DNA of 64,000 nt from Codonopsis lanceolata (GCA_013146195.2 CM028383.1:21385492-21449491), one strand, 5' to 3'; counted from the stretch's first letter, positions 23,275 through 35,281 are shown. Translations and numbers: made by a program. The notes: a model not told the origin generated them from the letters alone.

Positions 23275-24005
23275 GAAAAAATTGTCAATTTTGTCACTGT
23301 ATTTTTAGTTATCATTACATTTTGTCATTATAATATTTTTTTTAGCAAGATTGTCATCGTACTTTGAAGTATATTTGCAATTTTGTCATTCTACCTAACT
23401 TCCATCTAAAATATAATTTAGGTCATAACGCGACGTTAAACTTTATCATCTGGCACGATGACATGTAAAATTAGGGGCAGAAAATTAATTTTTACTTTCT
23501 ACCTAAAACTATTACAGTTTCCTCTTCTCCCCTCCCCCTTTCAATACTTTCGTAACAAGTAAATTAACGTTAAGTGGAAAACTAATCAAAATTGGTTGTG
23601 TGTTTGGGAGTTTTTCCAGAATTGATTTGAAAATCAACAAAGGGGTTTACTATAAATCAACAAGGGTTGGCAATGACATCGTGATATCATCAACAATGGA
23701 ATCATTCATTTCAAGGTCTCCAATTTTGGTTGCAAGTGAAAGGGGGAGGGGAGGGAAGGAAAGTGTAATAGTTTTTGGTAGAAAGTGAAAATTAATTTTT
23801 ACCCCTAATTACATGTCATCATGCCAAATGATAAAGTTTAATTTTGCGTTATGATCTCAGTTAGATTTTGAATAGAAGTTAGGTAAAATGATAAAATTAC
23901 ATGTATATTTCAAAATACGATGTTAATTTTTCTCAAAAAATAATATTGTAATGATAAAATGTGATGATAGCTAAAAGGATAATGACAAAATTGACTATTT
24001 TCCCC
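23275..24005. mobile_element. Fold-back Mutator-like MITE
   Basis: Arms of roughly 270 bp are inverted copies: 23275-23547 starts gaaaaaattgtcaattttgt and the right arm, about 23735-24005, ends with its complement. Both inner arm ends reach a ccctccccctttc / gaaagggggagggg pair. The flanks atgtacaac (23266-23274) and acatacaac (24006-24014) fit a 9-bp target duplication with two differences, typical of Mutator-like elements. The middle (about 190 bp) has no coding capacity I recognise. Confidence 0.82.
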
Positions 24006-24625
24006 ACATACAACTATAATCATGAAAATTTTTATTTATAAAATAAGATTAACTTTCAAAAAAGTAACGCTAGGACGACTTAAAGAATATCAAAATTTAT
24101 GAAACTAAATAAGGTGGCTGTTTAATTTTGATTTCCGCTTTTTTATTTGCAATTTTGCACCACATCAGCTACCAGAATTCACGCTGAAATTTTGGTACGC
24201 TTTACGTGTCCTTAGCATTACTCTTTATGAAAACAAGGGAGTACAACTGTATAAGTGTATAACAAATACTCACTTTGTCTTTAAATTATCGTCATAATGG
24301 ATTTGGCGTACGATTTAAAAAAATATATTTGACTAGATTATTAATTTTAGTTTGATGTGTAGTTTCCTTTAAAGTCTATGTGTATGTGGCTCATAATTAA
24401 AGTAAAATGAAAAGATAAAGGTAAAGTGGTAAAAATGTTATCCTAAAAAGAAACATTCAAACAAGATAATTATTTTAGAATTGACGAAAAAAAAAAATAT
24501 GACAATAATTTGGGAATAGAGAAGTACAATGTTTTTCAATCCACTAGTCACTGACCGTATAATATCAACTTGTCCTTCAAAATTATTTGTTATTTTTTTT
24601 GTTTTGCCATTAATAAAAGGACATA

Positions 24626-24780
24626 CTCCCTCCGTTCCGGCAAAGAGTCCTCATTTGAAAGTCTATTTTTAAGAAAATAATACTTTTTGACATTTGTATA
24701 CCTTAATTTTTGAAAGTGGGTTTTTTTAATGACACATCCTCAAAATGAAATAGTGAACCATTTGCCCAGAACAGATTAAG
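24626..24780. mobile_element. Stowaway-like MITE
   Basis: Begins ctccctccgttccggcaaag after TA and ends with tttgcccagaacagattaag before TA. Terminal repeats of this CTCCCTCCGT type with TA duplication are characteristic of Tc1/mariner-derived Stowaway MITEs. Confidence 0.7.
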
Positions 24781-24830
24781 TAATTATTATTAGAAAATAT
24801 TATAAGAGAACGCAACGTAATTAACAAATA

Positions 24831-25006
24831 CTCCATCCGTTCTGGGCAAAGAGTTCACTATTTAATTTTGGGTTGTTTCACTTAATGAGTTCACTTTAAA
24901 AAATTAAAGTATAAAAATATTATCTTTTTACTAATGAGCTACTAAAAATATTATTTTAAAAAAAATTGATTTTCAAACGAACACTTTTTGTACAGAACAG
25001 ATGGAA
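24831..25006. mobile_element. Stowaway-like MITE
   Basis: Starts ctccatccgttctgggcaaa and ends tttttgtacagaacagatgg, an inverted pair, with TA on either side. Same family as 24626-24780. Confidence 0.75.
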
Positions 25007-25717
25007 TATCAAAATCATTTTTTACATTGAAAAACAATTAATTGTTACTCGAAGACCATTCGTTAGACTAGTAAAATTATTGTGTTTAAGAAATATCAAA
25101 ACCATTTTTTTTACATTGAAAAACAATAATTGAAGGGCAGGCAGGCCATGGAAAACAGACCTAGTTCAGGCTTTGAGGGGGAAGGATATGATGGGTACTG
25201 GGTAGGTGAGGACTGAGGACAGTGAAGTGATCAAGTGAACATGACGAGTGAGGCAATTGGGCCATAGTTTGTCTTGTCTTGATCAGACAAAGCCCAATAA
25301 AAGCCCAAAACTTTTCCATATTTGGGATCTGCTTCACCCATGGTCCCATTGGTGAGCCACGATGGTTTGTTGGTTGGCCAGGGTTCGCACTACCGACGAT
25401 TTGTCCCTTCTCTTGCCTTCTAGTTCATAGTCCCATGGGTCTATTGATTCCCCTTGTCCACTCATCGATTGCCCTCTTTAGTGGGTTGGACCCACTTTGT
25501 GATTTACTCTCGACAAAAACTTATGTAAGACGATCTTATTGATATTTTTCAGATCATTCTTCTGATTTACCGTGTGTTGTTGAGTTGAGAAGAGAGTAAA
25601 GCTCCGTCTTACGGATCTTAATCTGCAAAATGGTTTTATAGGAGACATATTCTTTAGCCTTTTGGTTTTGGTGCCCTTTCTAGTGTCAAATTTGTTATCG
25701 CATCTACATCCAAACAA
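25007..25717. other. Spacer with a GTAAGACGG-type repeat
   Basis: At 25524-25640 the pair tatgtaagacgatcttat and gctccgtcttacggatctta marks another copy of the dispersed GTAAGAC family. Nothing else is recognised. Confidence 0.4.
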
Positions 25718-26142
25718 TTCAAATAATCATGGTATTATTCGTAGGCAATTGATTTAACTAATTACATTACAATATCTCAAATATAACAAATGTACTCAAT
25801 AATTGGGTGTGATGTGATCTTTGTCGTCAATGCCCCTATCCAATTTTGTAATAAACCAATTGATGTTCATTAACGGGGGGACTGTACGAAATGTATTTTT
25901 ATTTATTTGCATCTCTTTCTTCCCCAAACGCTTTTCTTTTAATTTCATATTTTTTGGTGTAATTGAAAAACAAAAATATCATTCGTATAGTTCATCCGTT
26001 AGTCCACATGTTCGTTATTAAATTGGATAGGACATTGACGATAAAGACCACATCACACCCAATTACAGAATATATTGATCATATTTAAGATATTACAATA
26101 TAATTAATCAAATCAGTTACAAATAGTACGATAGTTATTTGG
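25718..26142. mobile_element. Fold-back element, about 425 bp
   Basis: The arms are inverted copies: ttacaatatctcaaatat and attgggtgtgatgtgatctt on the left match the complement of gaccacatcacacccaat and tttaagatattacaatataa on the right. The arms are about 150 bp long with a loop of about 130 bp. The target duplication is not resolved, so the superfamily is unassigned. Confidence 0.7.
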
Positions 26143-27236
26143 ATAATTTTCTCTTGTAACTATAGTTGCATACATCTCACTACACACCCAAGCAATGGGC
26201 GCCACTAACGATTAGGTCTCATGTCGCCATATTAGGAATGTTTTCAATACCATTTGGCCTCAGATTTGTTATCCAAACGGACAAGGATGATCTTGTTGGT
26301 CGAGCTAATCTTTTTGGTTTTTTGTATTTATCACTAGTGATTGATTATTACTCACACGTTTAGAAAAAAAAAATCAAAAATTGAAATTATTAGTTTTCAG
26401 CAACTTGAAGAGGTTTCCATTTGGGGATCCAAGGAAGTTGATTAAAATTTGTTGAATTAAATATATTAACAATAGAATCATTTAAAATGCAACTAATAAA
26501 TTAATAATTATGAAGATTGGTTTCATAGGCTTCTAGCCTTGGGGCATTGAGATCGACTTTAGTTTTTTTCTTTTTCTTTTTTTTTTTCTGAATAATTTTG
26601 TAATCTCTTTTCTTCCTCTTCGCCCGTTCTCCTTTCTCCTCCATAAAACTTGGTGACTTGAGACAACCAAACCAAACTCTGGAATTAGTTGAAGTGAACC
26701 CGAGTTGTTGGTAGGCGCGATCGTGCTTGTGTCTTGCAAGTATTTTATCATAAATGGATTTTGTTTGTACCCAAATCGCACAAGTAAGGGCAATAATGCC
26801 TCTGCAATAAGTTTTTAGTTAGATAACTCGATTTGATAATTATTCCAATCTTTCTTCTTATTTTTTTTTTTATATAGAATTTAGTTATACAACTCCTAAA
26901 TGGTTTTGTTTGTTGGTTTTAAGTTTTAACGGTCATCTATTCTATAAATGTGATAAATATGTCATATTATCCTCTCAAAAGAATTCACTACTTTATTTTT
27001 AGAACAATTATGAACATTTCAGTAGCACCAAGATATAGTACTAATACAGTTGATAAGTCGTACATCATCGCCTTAATACTATTCCCGAAAAAATAACCTT
27101 TCCTTCACTATGGTTTTAGTTGATGATCTTGTGACGTGTCATCCAACTTTTCAAACACTAGAAAAAATAGAGTGAGAAATTTGTTGAAGAGAATTAATTG
27201 GAACTTGATTATACTCGATCAACATAATTGTATAAT
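26143..27236. other. AT-rich spacer, nothing recognised
   Basis: No gene, RNA or bounded element found. Short open frames lack recognisable domains. Confidence 0.4.
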
Positions 27237-27245
27237 GATGATTAA

Positions 27246-28275
27246 GAGTGGCGCTATATAGACCCCCCCCTTTCCCTATAAATTGACCCCACTAAAGTTC
27301 AAACTTCCTAATTTACTATTTCCTACTTCATCCAAACTCACCCCTCCCCCTTCACAGCTTCCTCCCTTCCTACCCCCAACACCGCCTCCTACCTTCCCCA
27401 CCCACCATCCCAGCATCCACTATAGTTTCCCTTCCCCCACCATTTATCGTGCGCCTCTTCCCTCCATCTCTCCCTCCCACTATGTTCTTTTCACTCTCAC
27501 TTTTGCCTTCTACTATATCCCACCGTCCTCCATCTCTCCCTCTCATTGTCTACCCTTCTTCCTATTCCCTCCCTCCCATCCAAACAAAACTCTTTTTTTT
27601 TTCCTTTTTTTCCAACACCACCAACTCAATACATAGCTCACACCCCCAAGCACCTCCCTTCTTCCCTGTCTCTTCCTCTCTCTTTAAAAAAAAATCAATT
27701 CAAGGGTTGTTCGACCATGGTTGACCGAACATCCTTGTTCTGTTCGGCCATGGTTGAACGAACAACCTTGTTCTATTTGGCCATGGTCGACCAAACAACC
27801 TTGTGGCCGAACAATATAAGGTTGTTCGGTCAACCATGACCGAACATAAAAAGGTTGTTCGGTCGACCAGGGCCGAACAACCCTTTAATTAATTATTTTT
27901 AAAAAAAAAAGAGGGGGAAACAAGTCTGTGGTCGGATATTAAGGCTCACTGGCTGGGCGGGGATGGATGAGAGGTGGTAAGTTAAAGGATACAGTGAAAG
28001 GGATGCAATGGGAAAGAGGATGTGGTGATGGAAAGAGTATACTGTGATAGGGGAGGGAGAGGAGGTGGTGATGAAAGGAAAAGGAAGAAGCAGTGGATTG
28101 GGGGGAGGGAGGAGGTGGTAAGGGTTGGGGAAGGGAGGAGGCGATGAGGGTGGTGGTAAGGGAGGATGATGTGAAGGGGGTGAGTTTGGATAAAGAAGGG
28201 AAGGGTAAATTGGGAATGTTGGGTTTTAGGGGGGGTCAACTTATATGTATTAGGGGGGGCTATATAGCGCCACTC
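27246..28275. mobile_element. Mutator-like element with palindromic GTTCGG core
   Basis: Termini gagtggcgctatatag and ctatatagcgccactc are perfect inverted repeats, followed inside by C-rich (left) and G-rich (right) strand-biased arms. The flanks carry a perfect 9-bp target duplication, gatgattaa (27237-27245 and 28276-28284), diagnostic of Mutator-like transposition. The centre (27705-27893) is a cluster of direct and inverted copies of ggttgttcggtcgacca-type words. Long Pro/Ser-rich or Gly/Glu-rich open frames come from the pyrimidine/purine asymmetry, not from coding. Confidence 0.9.
27705..27893. repeat. Nested palindromes of GTTCGGYCGACCATGG type
   Basis: At least six units with gttcgg or ccgaac and catggt / accatg in alternating orientation, for example ttcggccatggttgaacg and ggttgttcggtcaaccatg. 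The whole block can fold on itself. Confidence 0.8.
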
Positions 28276-28343
28276 GATGATTAATGGTTGCCAATATATA
28301 GTTAGCTAAAATATGATAGTATATGTTTAGATATATTATATAG

Positions 28344-29711
28344 GGTTAAGTATACCATTAGTCCCTGAACTTTGGCCAAACTCATCATCAGCCCTCCAAC
28401 TTCAAAAAGTTTCACCACTGACCAAAGTAGGTCTTTTTTGCTCATTGGAGATCCCTAACCCTAACGTTGTTTGTGTATTTTCATTAAGTGAACATGTACC
28501 ACTCACATGCACAAAATAAGGGGTCATGTATAAAATCATCAAAATAAGGGGGCAACTAACCATGATAGAAGATGAAGGGGACCTGAATTGATATTCTTTG
28601 TTCTATTAATGGATTTAATGTATCTACATTGTTGTCTAATTTCACAGGTAGCCTTTGCTGAAGAAGACCCATTAACGCCCAACGCCTATCTGATTCATTA
28701 CTAGAACAAACAGATCTCTAACGACTTGCCCAAACCATGGTTCCTTCTCAACAAGGCTTCCCATTGTCCGCCGTTCAATTCGCCACTTTTACTAAACTTG
28801 CCGATCAAAACACCTTATCCACCCAACTCACATCCTTTTGTTCCTCGGCCAAGCTACTGTGCTTCCCTGATTTATCCCCTAGTATTGAAAAGCACGGAAG
28901 CAATTTTCACTTCAAGTCGTACATTGATAAGAACTTTACCAATTATGCATCGAGTGGACTCGGGTGGGGTCGGCTCGTTCTATTCGGACCATGAGAATTT
29001 TCCACTCGACTCAATTAAAGCATACAGCCGTGACTCCTTGGGCTTGAAGGATAATTTTACCAATTATGCCCCTGATACCAACGTCGCCGACCAAAGCTTC
29101 AATATCTACAGGACCTGAGCCACCAACAGCTCCGGTGAGTTCAAGTCATACGCCTTCGGAATCAACGTTCGCAACCTCAAATTCACGATGTACTCCAGCA
29201 ACGTCAACGGACTGGAACATAAATATTTACTATGTACAACGACACCTCGAACGCCGGTGACCAGTCGTTTGCTAGTTACGGTAAGAACGGGAATGGAGCT
29301 GCCAACGAATTTAGCAGCTACAGGAAGGACACAAACGTCATAGGCTCGAGCTTTTCTGGATGCGGTAGGGTAGCCGATAACTTTACATCGTATGGCATTA
29401 ATGGCAATGTTTCGTAATTGACTTCAACAACTACGGAAAATCTTTCAATGAAGGTACAGATACGTTTTAAGGCCACATTCATCTTCTATCATGGTTAATT
29501 GTCCCTTTATTTTGATGATGTTATACATGGTCCCCTTATTTTGTGCATGTGAGTGATACATGCTCACTTAACGAAAATACACAAAAGGCGTTAGGGTTAG
29601 GGACTTCCGATAAGCAAAAAAGGTCTACTTTAGTCGGTGGTATAAGTTTTTAAAGTTGGGAGAGTCATAATGAGTTTGACCAAAGTTTAGGAACTAATAA
29701 TATACTTAACC
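28344..29711. mobile_element. Pack-MULE-like element carrying a host gene fragment
   Basis: Left end ggttaagtataccattagtc and the complement of the right end (ggttaagtatattattagtt) are inverted, and the similarity runs about 250 bp inward on both sides (for example catgcacaaaataaggggtc and its partner near 29536). Between the arms lies a broken PG1-beta gene fragment (28648-29460). Long inverted repeats bracketing a captured exon are the hallmark of Pack-MULEs. The 9-bp flanks attatatag and ttcttatat do not match well, so the superfamily rests on structure. Confidence 0.75.
28648..29460 (+). pseudogene. Captured fragment of a PG1-beta-like (BURP) cell-wall protein gene
   Basis: PG1-beta is the non-catalytic polygalacturonase beta subunit of the plant cell wall; its precursor has many FTNYG-type repeats before a BURP domain. 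After a plausible splice acceptor (ttcacag, 28641-28647) the frames read EEDPLTPNAYLIHY, ISNDLPKPWFLLNKAS, LSAVQFATFTKLADQNTL, FCSSAKLLCFPDLSPSIEKH, DKNFTNYA, DQSFNIY, SGEFKSYAFGINVRNLKF, DQSFASYGKNGNGAANEFSS and DNFTSYGINGN. The order matches the mature N-terminal part and the first repeats. A TAG replaces the expected Trp codon after HY, and the frame changes at least three times. The BURP domain is absent. Capture by the surrounding element is the simplest explanation. Confidence 0.85.
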
Positions 29712-30889
29712 TTCTTATATATATAATCACATAATCCACGTGACAATTTTGAAATCGTAGCTCTCAATTCTTATACCTTAATGAATGATACTCCACGTGC
29801 ACGTTAGTAACGTTCAAAATATCACACTCCACCTAAGTTAATATTACCTTTATTTTTTTGCTTTGCTTTTTTTTTCCCCCTAAAATAATGTTATAAATAA
29901 AAAAATTTGTGTACCAAAAGTGCATGTTTTTTAAATAAAATTAACAAAAAAGTGGGGGCTATAATAAGCAACAAAAAGGGGAAAAGTGGTACATATTTAT
30001 ATTAATGAAATTAAAATTCAAGTGGGCTTAACTAATCATTTGAAAGAATATTTGAGATTCATATGTGTACACGCACATATACAACAAAATTTAAAAAAAA
30101 AAAAGAATGAAAGAAAGAAGTAGAAGATAATTATGGGTTTGAATTTGCCAAAGGTGATCTATAATTAACATGGTAGAGTACATTTTTCGACATATAATAT
30201 ATTATTTCTTTAGATAAATAGTTCGATTTGTGGATTAATGATTTTTTTAATGGTTTTATAATAATCAAATTAAAAAATAAGAAAGATATAGAGAAAAAAA
30301 TTGTGCAATCAAGAAAAAAATTAGCAGGTACTCCCACCGTTCTGATCAAATATTTTAAAATGTTTTATTTAAATAATCCATTTTTAAAAATTAAGAGAAT
30401 ATAAAATTTGCTCTTATTTTTTTATTGGTTTCTATTTATTTACTTATATGCTGTAGGTGAACAACTTGTTTTTAACGGATCGTAATCACGAATGGATATA
30501 CACAATTTACCAATATAAAATAATTGTGTGTGTACAATTATATATACTGCAATTATAAAAGTAAGGGTTGGGGATTAGGTTTAGATCTATGGGTGGATCT
30601 AAACTCTAAACCCATCCACTGTGTGATAATTGTTACAGAAGTTTATAGTGAATTTAGGTGAAGTAGACAGTTATCAATTGTTATATTGCACTTCCGCACT
30701 CGTGATAATGTAATTATAGATAGTTGTACTATTATAATTATAATCAACTAAGTGTATAAAAATATTCAGTACAAATTTCTCAAGATAGACTCTTAGTGTT
30801 TAAGAATATGATCAAAAGCCATGATTAGTCATCATGATGCACTATGATTTAGAATAATGCAAAATCTCTGCAAGGGCACTTGAAGGAGA
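29712..30889. other. AT-rich spacer
   Basis: No gene recognised. Near 30332 tactcccaccgttctgatca looks like one end of a Stowaway-like MITE whose other end I cannot place. Confidence 0.4.
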
Positions 30890-30983
30890 CGCTTGGTAGT
30901 CATGTTTAAAACCGGATAAGAATAATAAACTGAAATTTTTAGATGTTTGGTACTTAATAGATGATTTGGATTAGTAATTCAAA

Positions 30984-31023
<40 letters not shown>

Positions 31024-31026
31024 AAG

Positions 31027-32115
31027 TTGGTGAGGAGCACTATGGTTGTGTCACCTCACCACCTTTAGATAAATCTTCATTCTAAATCATCCATATGGAA
31101 GTTTTAAAAACCTTTGGTTTTCTAGCCATTAACTAATAATAATACCTAATAACAATCAATATGATAAGGGGTATTAGTATTAGTATATATAACTTCTTCT
31201 ATTGTCAATAGTAGAAGACTTATATTTAAAAACTTTTACAACTAACATTACTTCTAACCAATGTGGGATAAAACTCTTCCAGGTTAGATATTACTTCTAA
31301 TGACTCACTTTTAACATCATACTTTAAGCTTTGATATCTTATTAATCTAAAACTTGATTTGGACAAATAAATATATCATTTGGATGTTCTTGCCGAGTAG
31401 AACACATTTACACAATTAATTTTGTCAACAAACAAATGACACGTAAAGAAATTTGTGCCTCAAGTTGCACAATTTCTTTTACTAAAAACACTAATTTTTT
31501 AATAAGTATTATACTTTAACTCTTGATATCTTATTCATCCAAAACTCAATTTGGACAAATAAATATATGATTTCGATACTCTCACCAAGTAAAACACATT
31601 TGCACAATTACATTTACCAACAAACAAATGACACATAAAGAAATTCGTACCTTAAGTTGCACAATTTCTCTCACTAAAAACACTAATTTTTTTAACAAGT
31701 ATTATACTTTAAGTCTTGATATCTTATTATCAAAAACTCAATTTGGACAAATAAATATATCATTTTGATGCTCTCACCGAGTAGAATACATTTGCGCAAT
31801 TACCTTCGTTAACAAACAAACGATACGTAAAGAAATTCGTGCCTCAAGTTACACAATTTCTTTCACAAAAAACACTAATTTTTCAACAATAGAAGAGATG
31901 TATCCCACATTGGTTAGAAATTGATGTTGGTTTTAAAAATTCTATTATTAAGTATCAATAGAAGAAATGCATCATGCATCATACATTGGTTGGAAAGTGA
32001 TGTTGATTTTCAAAGTCACTTGAAAACCAACAGTTTTTAAAGCTTCCACATGGATGCTTTAGAATGAAGATTTATCCAAAGGTGGTGAGGTGGCACAACC
32101 ATAGTGCTCCTCACC

Positions 32116-32117
<2 letters not shown>
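31027..32117. mobile_element. Fold-back element inside a TA tract (within the Helitron)
   Basis: Ends ttggtgaggagcactatggt and its complement accatagtgctcctcaccaa enclose about 95-bp inverted arms. Both sides abut (TA)n tracts (30986-31020 and 32118-32159), as expected for an element that targets TA microsatellites. A second, end-truncated copy occupies about 32620-33570 next to another (TA)n tract (32577-32621). Confidence 0.7.
31316..31885. repeat. About 190-bp tandem repeat, three units (second set at 32835-33405)
   Basis: Each unit contains ttgatatcttattcatccaa, atttggacaaataaatatat, gtaaagaaattcgtgcctca and actaaaaacactaattttt. The same three-unit set occurs in the second copy, so the tandem expansion predates the copy of the larger unit. 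Confidence 0.85.
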
Positions 32118-32159
<42 letters not shown>

Positions 32160-32162
<3 letters not shown>

Positions 32163-32577
32163 AAAATATTTTTACAATTATTACCAATAGAAGATGTATA
32201 TCTCACATTGGCTAGAAAATGATGTTGAGTTTAAATTATTTTATATTATAACACATTGTTTAAAAAGAAAATGTTAGATTTTAAAGTCTTTAAAAGACTA
32301 AAGACTTTCACTTTTACAAGAGATGTATCTCACATGGTTACAAAATATTCTACTATTATTACCAATAGAAGAGATGTATCACACATTGGTTAGAAATTGA
32401 TATTGAAAAGATGTATCATACATTTGTTATAAAGTGATGTTGATTTTTAAAGTTTTTTGTTAAAAAACTTCTACCATTATTACCAATAGAAAATGTATAT
32501 CTCACATTGGTTAAAAAATGATGTTGATTTTTAATTATTTTAGATTATATAAAAGACTTACTATTATTAGCAATATA

Positions 32578-32621
<44 letters not shown>

Positions 32622-34680
32622 TTTTGGTTTTCTAACCATTAACTAATAATAACTAATAATAATACATAATAATAATCATAATGATAATGGTATTAGTATT
32701 AGTATATATAACTTCTTCTATTGTCAATAGTAGAAGACTTATATTTAAAAAATTTACAACTAACATTACTTCTAACCAATGTGGGATAAAACTCTTCAAG
32801 GTTAGATATTCCTTCTAATGACTCACTTTTAACATCATACTTTAAGCTTTGATATTTTATTCATCCAAAACTTGATTTGGACAAATAAATATATCATTTC
32901 GATGTTCTTGACGAGTAGAACACATTTACACAATTACTTTTGTCAACAAACAAATGACACGTAAAGAAATTTGTGCCTCAAGTTGCATAATTTCTTTCAC
33001 TAAAAACACTAATTTTTAATAAGTATTATACTTTAACTCTTGATATCTTATTCATCCAAAACTCGATTTGGACAAATAAATATATGATTTCGATGCTTTC
33101 ACCGAGTAGAATACATTTGCGCAATTACATTCGCCAACAAACAAATGACACGTAAAGAAATTCGTGCCTCAAGTTGCATAATTTCTCTCACTAAAAACAC
33201 TAATTATTTTAACAAGTATTATACTTTAAGTCTTGATATCTTATTACCCAAAACTCGATTTGGACAAATAAATATATCATTTTGATGCTCTCACCGAGTA
33301 GAACAAATTTGCGCAATTACCTTCGTCAACAAACAAATGACACGTAAAGAATTTCGTGCCTCAAGTTGCACAATTTCTTTCACTAAAAACACTATTTTTT
33401 CAACAATAGAAGAGATGTATCCCACATTGGTTAGAAATTGATGTTGGTTTTAAAAATTCTATTATTAAGTATCAATAGAAGAAATGCATCATACATTGGT
33501 TGGAAAGTGATGTTGATTTTCAAAGTCACTTGAAAACCAAAAGTTTTTAAAGCTTCCACATGGATGCAAGTATTTCACATTGGTTACAAAGTATTCTACT
33601 ATTATTATCAATAGAAAAGATGTATCACACATTGGCTATAAATTAATGTTGGTTTTAAAAATACTATTATTACCAATAGAATAGATGTATCATACATTTG
33701 GTATAGGATAATGTTTGTTTTCAAAGTCTTTAGATATAAGACTTCTACCATTATTATCAATAGAATATGTATATCTCACATTGGTTAGAAAGTGATGTTG
33801 ATTTTAATTTTAGATAAAAAAAACTTTTACTATTATTACTAATAGAAGAGATATCTTACATTTGCTAAAAAATTATGTTATCTAAAGGCTTTTACTTTTA
33901 TCGTCAATGTAATAGAAGAGATGTATCCCACATTATTTAGGAAGAGATGTTGGTTATAAAATTTTTAAAATAAAAGAATTCTTCTATTATTACCAAATGA
34001 GGATATGTATTACACATTGGTTAGAGAGTGATGTTGATTTTAAAAGTCTACAATTATTAACAATAGAAGAGAAATATTTCACATTGGTTATAAAGTGATA
34101 TTGGTTTAAAAAGTTTTTAGATAATGTATCTCACATTGGTTACAAAGAAATGTATCTCATATTATTTAGAAATGAGTATTGGTTATAAAAGTCATTAGAT
34201 AAAGACATTTTTTTTTATTACCAATAGAAAATATGTATCTACATTGTTTTGAAATGAATATTGTTTAAAAAGTCTTTTATCCACTACTATTATTACTAAT
34301 AGAAAATATGTATACCACATGGTTAGAATGTAGTGTTGGTTTTAAAGTCTTTAGATAAAAGACTTAAACTTTCATTACCAATAAAAATATAAAATATGTA
34401 TCTCACATTGTTTTAAAATGAATTATGATTTTAAAAGTTTTTAACAAAATGACTTCTAATATTATTATCAAGTTAAATGTTAATTTTAAAAGTCTTTAGA
34501 TTAAAAAAAATTACTATTATTATTAATACAAAATATGTATCTCACGTTAGCTAGAAACTTATATTAATTTTAAAAGTATTTAGGTAAAAAAACCGTTTAA
34601 TATTAGTAACAATATAAAAAAAATTATAACAATAGAAGAGATTAACAATCTAATTATAATGTCTAAAAGTTATATTATTA
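32160..34680. repeat. Degenerate tandem region built on CACATTGGTTAGAAA
   Basis: More than 20 degenerate units of 70-130 bp repeat the phrases ccaatagaagagatgtatc, cacattggttagaaa and gatgttgattttaaaagtc. It is interrupted by the second fold-back copy at 32620-33570. No gene is present. Confidence 0.75.
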
Positions 34681-35111
34681 TTACAAAAATATATATATAT
34701 ATATATATATATATCTCACATTATACCCGTGCATAGCACGAGCTAAATAACTAGTTATCTAGATAAGGCCATTATCCACTCGCTAATTATACAAGAGAAG
34801 AAGGTGGTATTATTAGCGCCCTCACTAAAAAAGTTATAAGTGATGCTACACAATTTGGTCTTGGACCGTTTTGAGATTAAAAATATTAATTCCAATTTTT
34901 TTAGTGAGGGCGCTAATAATACCACTTTTCCCCTTCGTATTAATAGTGAGAGGATAATGACTTTATCTGGATAACTCGTACTGTTAGTCTCGACCACCTA
35001 TTGCGTACCAAATATCAGGCAACACGGCTTATTAATCCTATCTGACATTAATCTTGTCTACCAAACGACACCCAAGTGTTTTAATAACAACAATAACAAT
35101 AATAAAAAATA

Positions 35112-35280
35112 CTTTCTTTGTTCCGGACTTCCGGATAAAGAGTCCCCATTTGAAAGTCAATATTTTTAAGAAAATAACACTTTTAGTAGCTCATAAGTAA
35201 TAAAATGACACTTTCATACCTTAATTTTTAAAAGTGAATTCTTTAAGTGAAATAGTGGACTTTTTGCCCGAAACGAATAA

Positions 35281-35281
<1 letters not shown>
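35112..35281. mobile_element. Stowaway-like MITE
   Basis: Starts ctttctttgttccggac and ends tttttgcccgaaacgaataa with TA on both sides; related to 24626-24780, including the shared phrase catttgaaagtcaatattt. Confidence 0.65.

Larger units (their letters stand above)
30984..34754 (+). mobile_element. Non-autonomous Helitron, 3.77 kb
   Basis: It begins TCTATATATATA and ends CTAG, preceded by the hairpin cccgtgc-ata-gcacgag (34726-34742) 8 bp upstream. It lies between A (30983) and T (34755). TC at the 5' end, a short hairpin plus CTRR at the 3' end and insertion between A and T without duplication define Helitrons. The interrupted MITE closes perfectly when 30984-34754 is removed. No Rep/helicase frame is present. 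The interior is repeats: two direct copies of a 1-kb unit (31100-32055 and 32620-33560) and a long degenerate tandem region. Confidence 0.72.
30890..35072. mobile_element. Fold-back MITE interrupted by a Helitron
   Basis: The MITE consists of 30890-30983 plus 34755-35072. Its inner arms are inverted copies: gtattattagcgccctcact (34809 region) and agtgagggcgctaataatac (34902 region). Its outer ends are cgcttggtagtc on the left and gtctaccaaacgacaccc on the right. A partial copy at about 49080-49330 gives the uninterrupted order ggattagtagtacgaattac followed by ctagataagg, showing where the Helitron entered. Its target duplication is not resolved. Confidence 0.65.

Noticed and set aside
27283..28284. 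Pro/Ser-rich and Gly/Glu-rich open frames in the 27246-28275 element
   Set aside because: They arise from the C-rich and G-rich arms; composition explains their length, and the two arms mirror each other.
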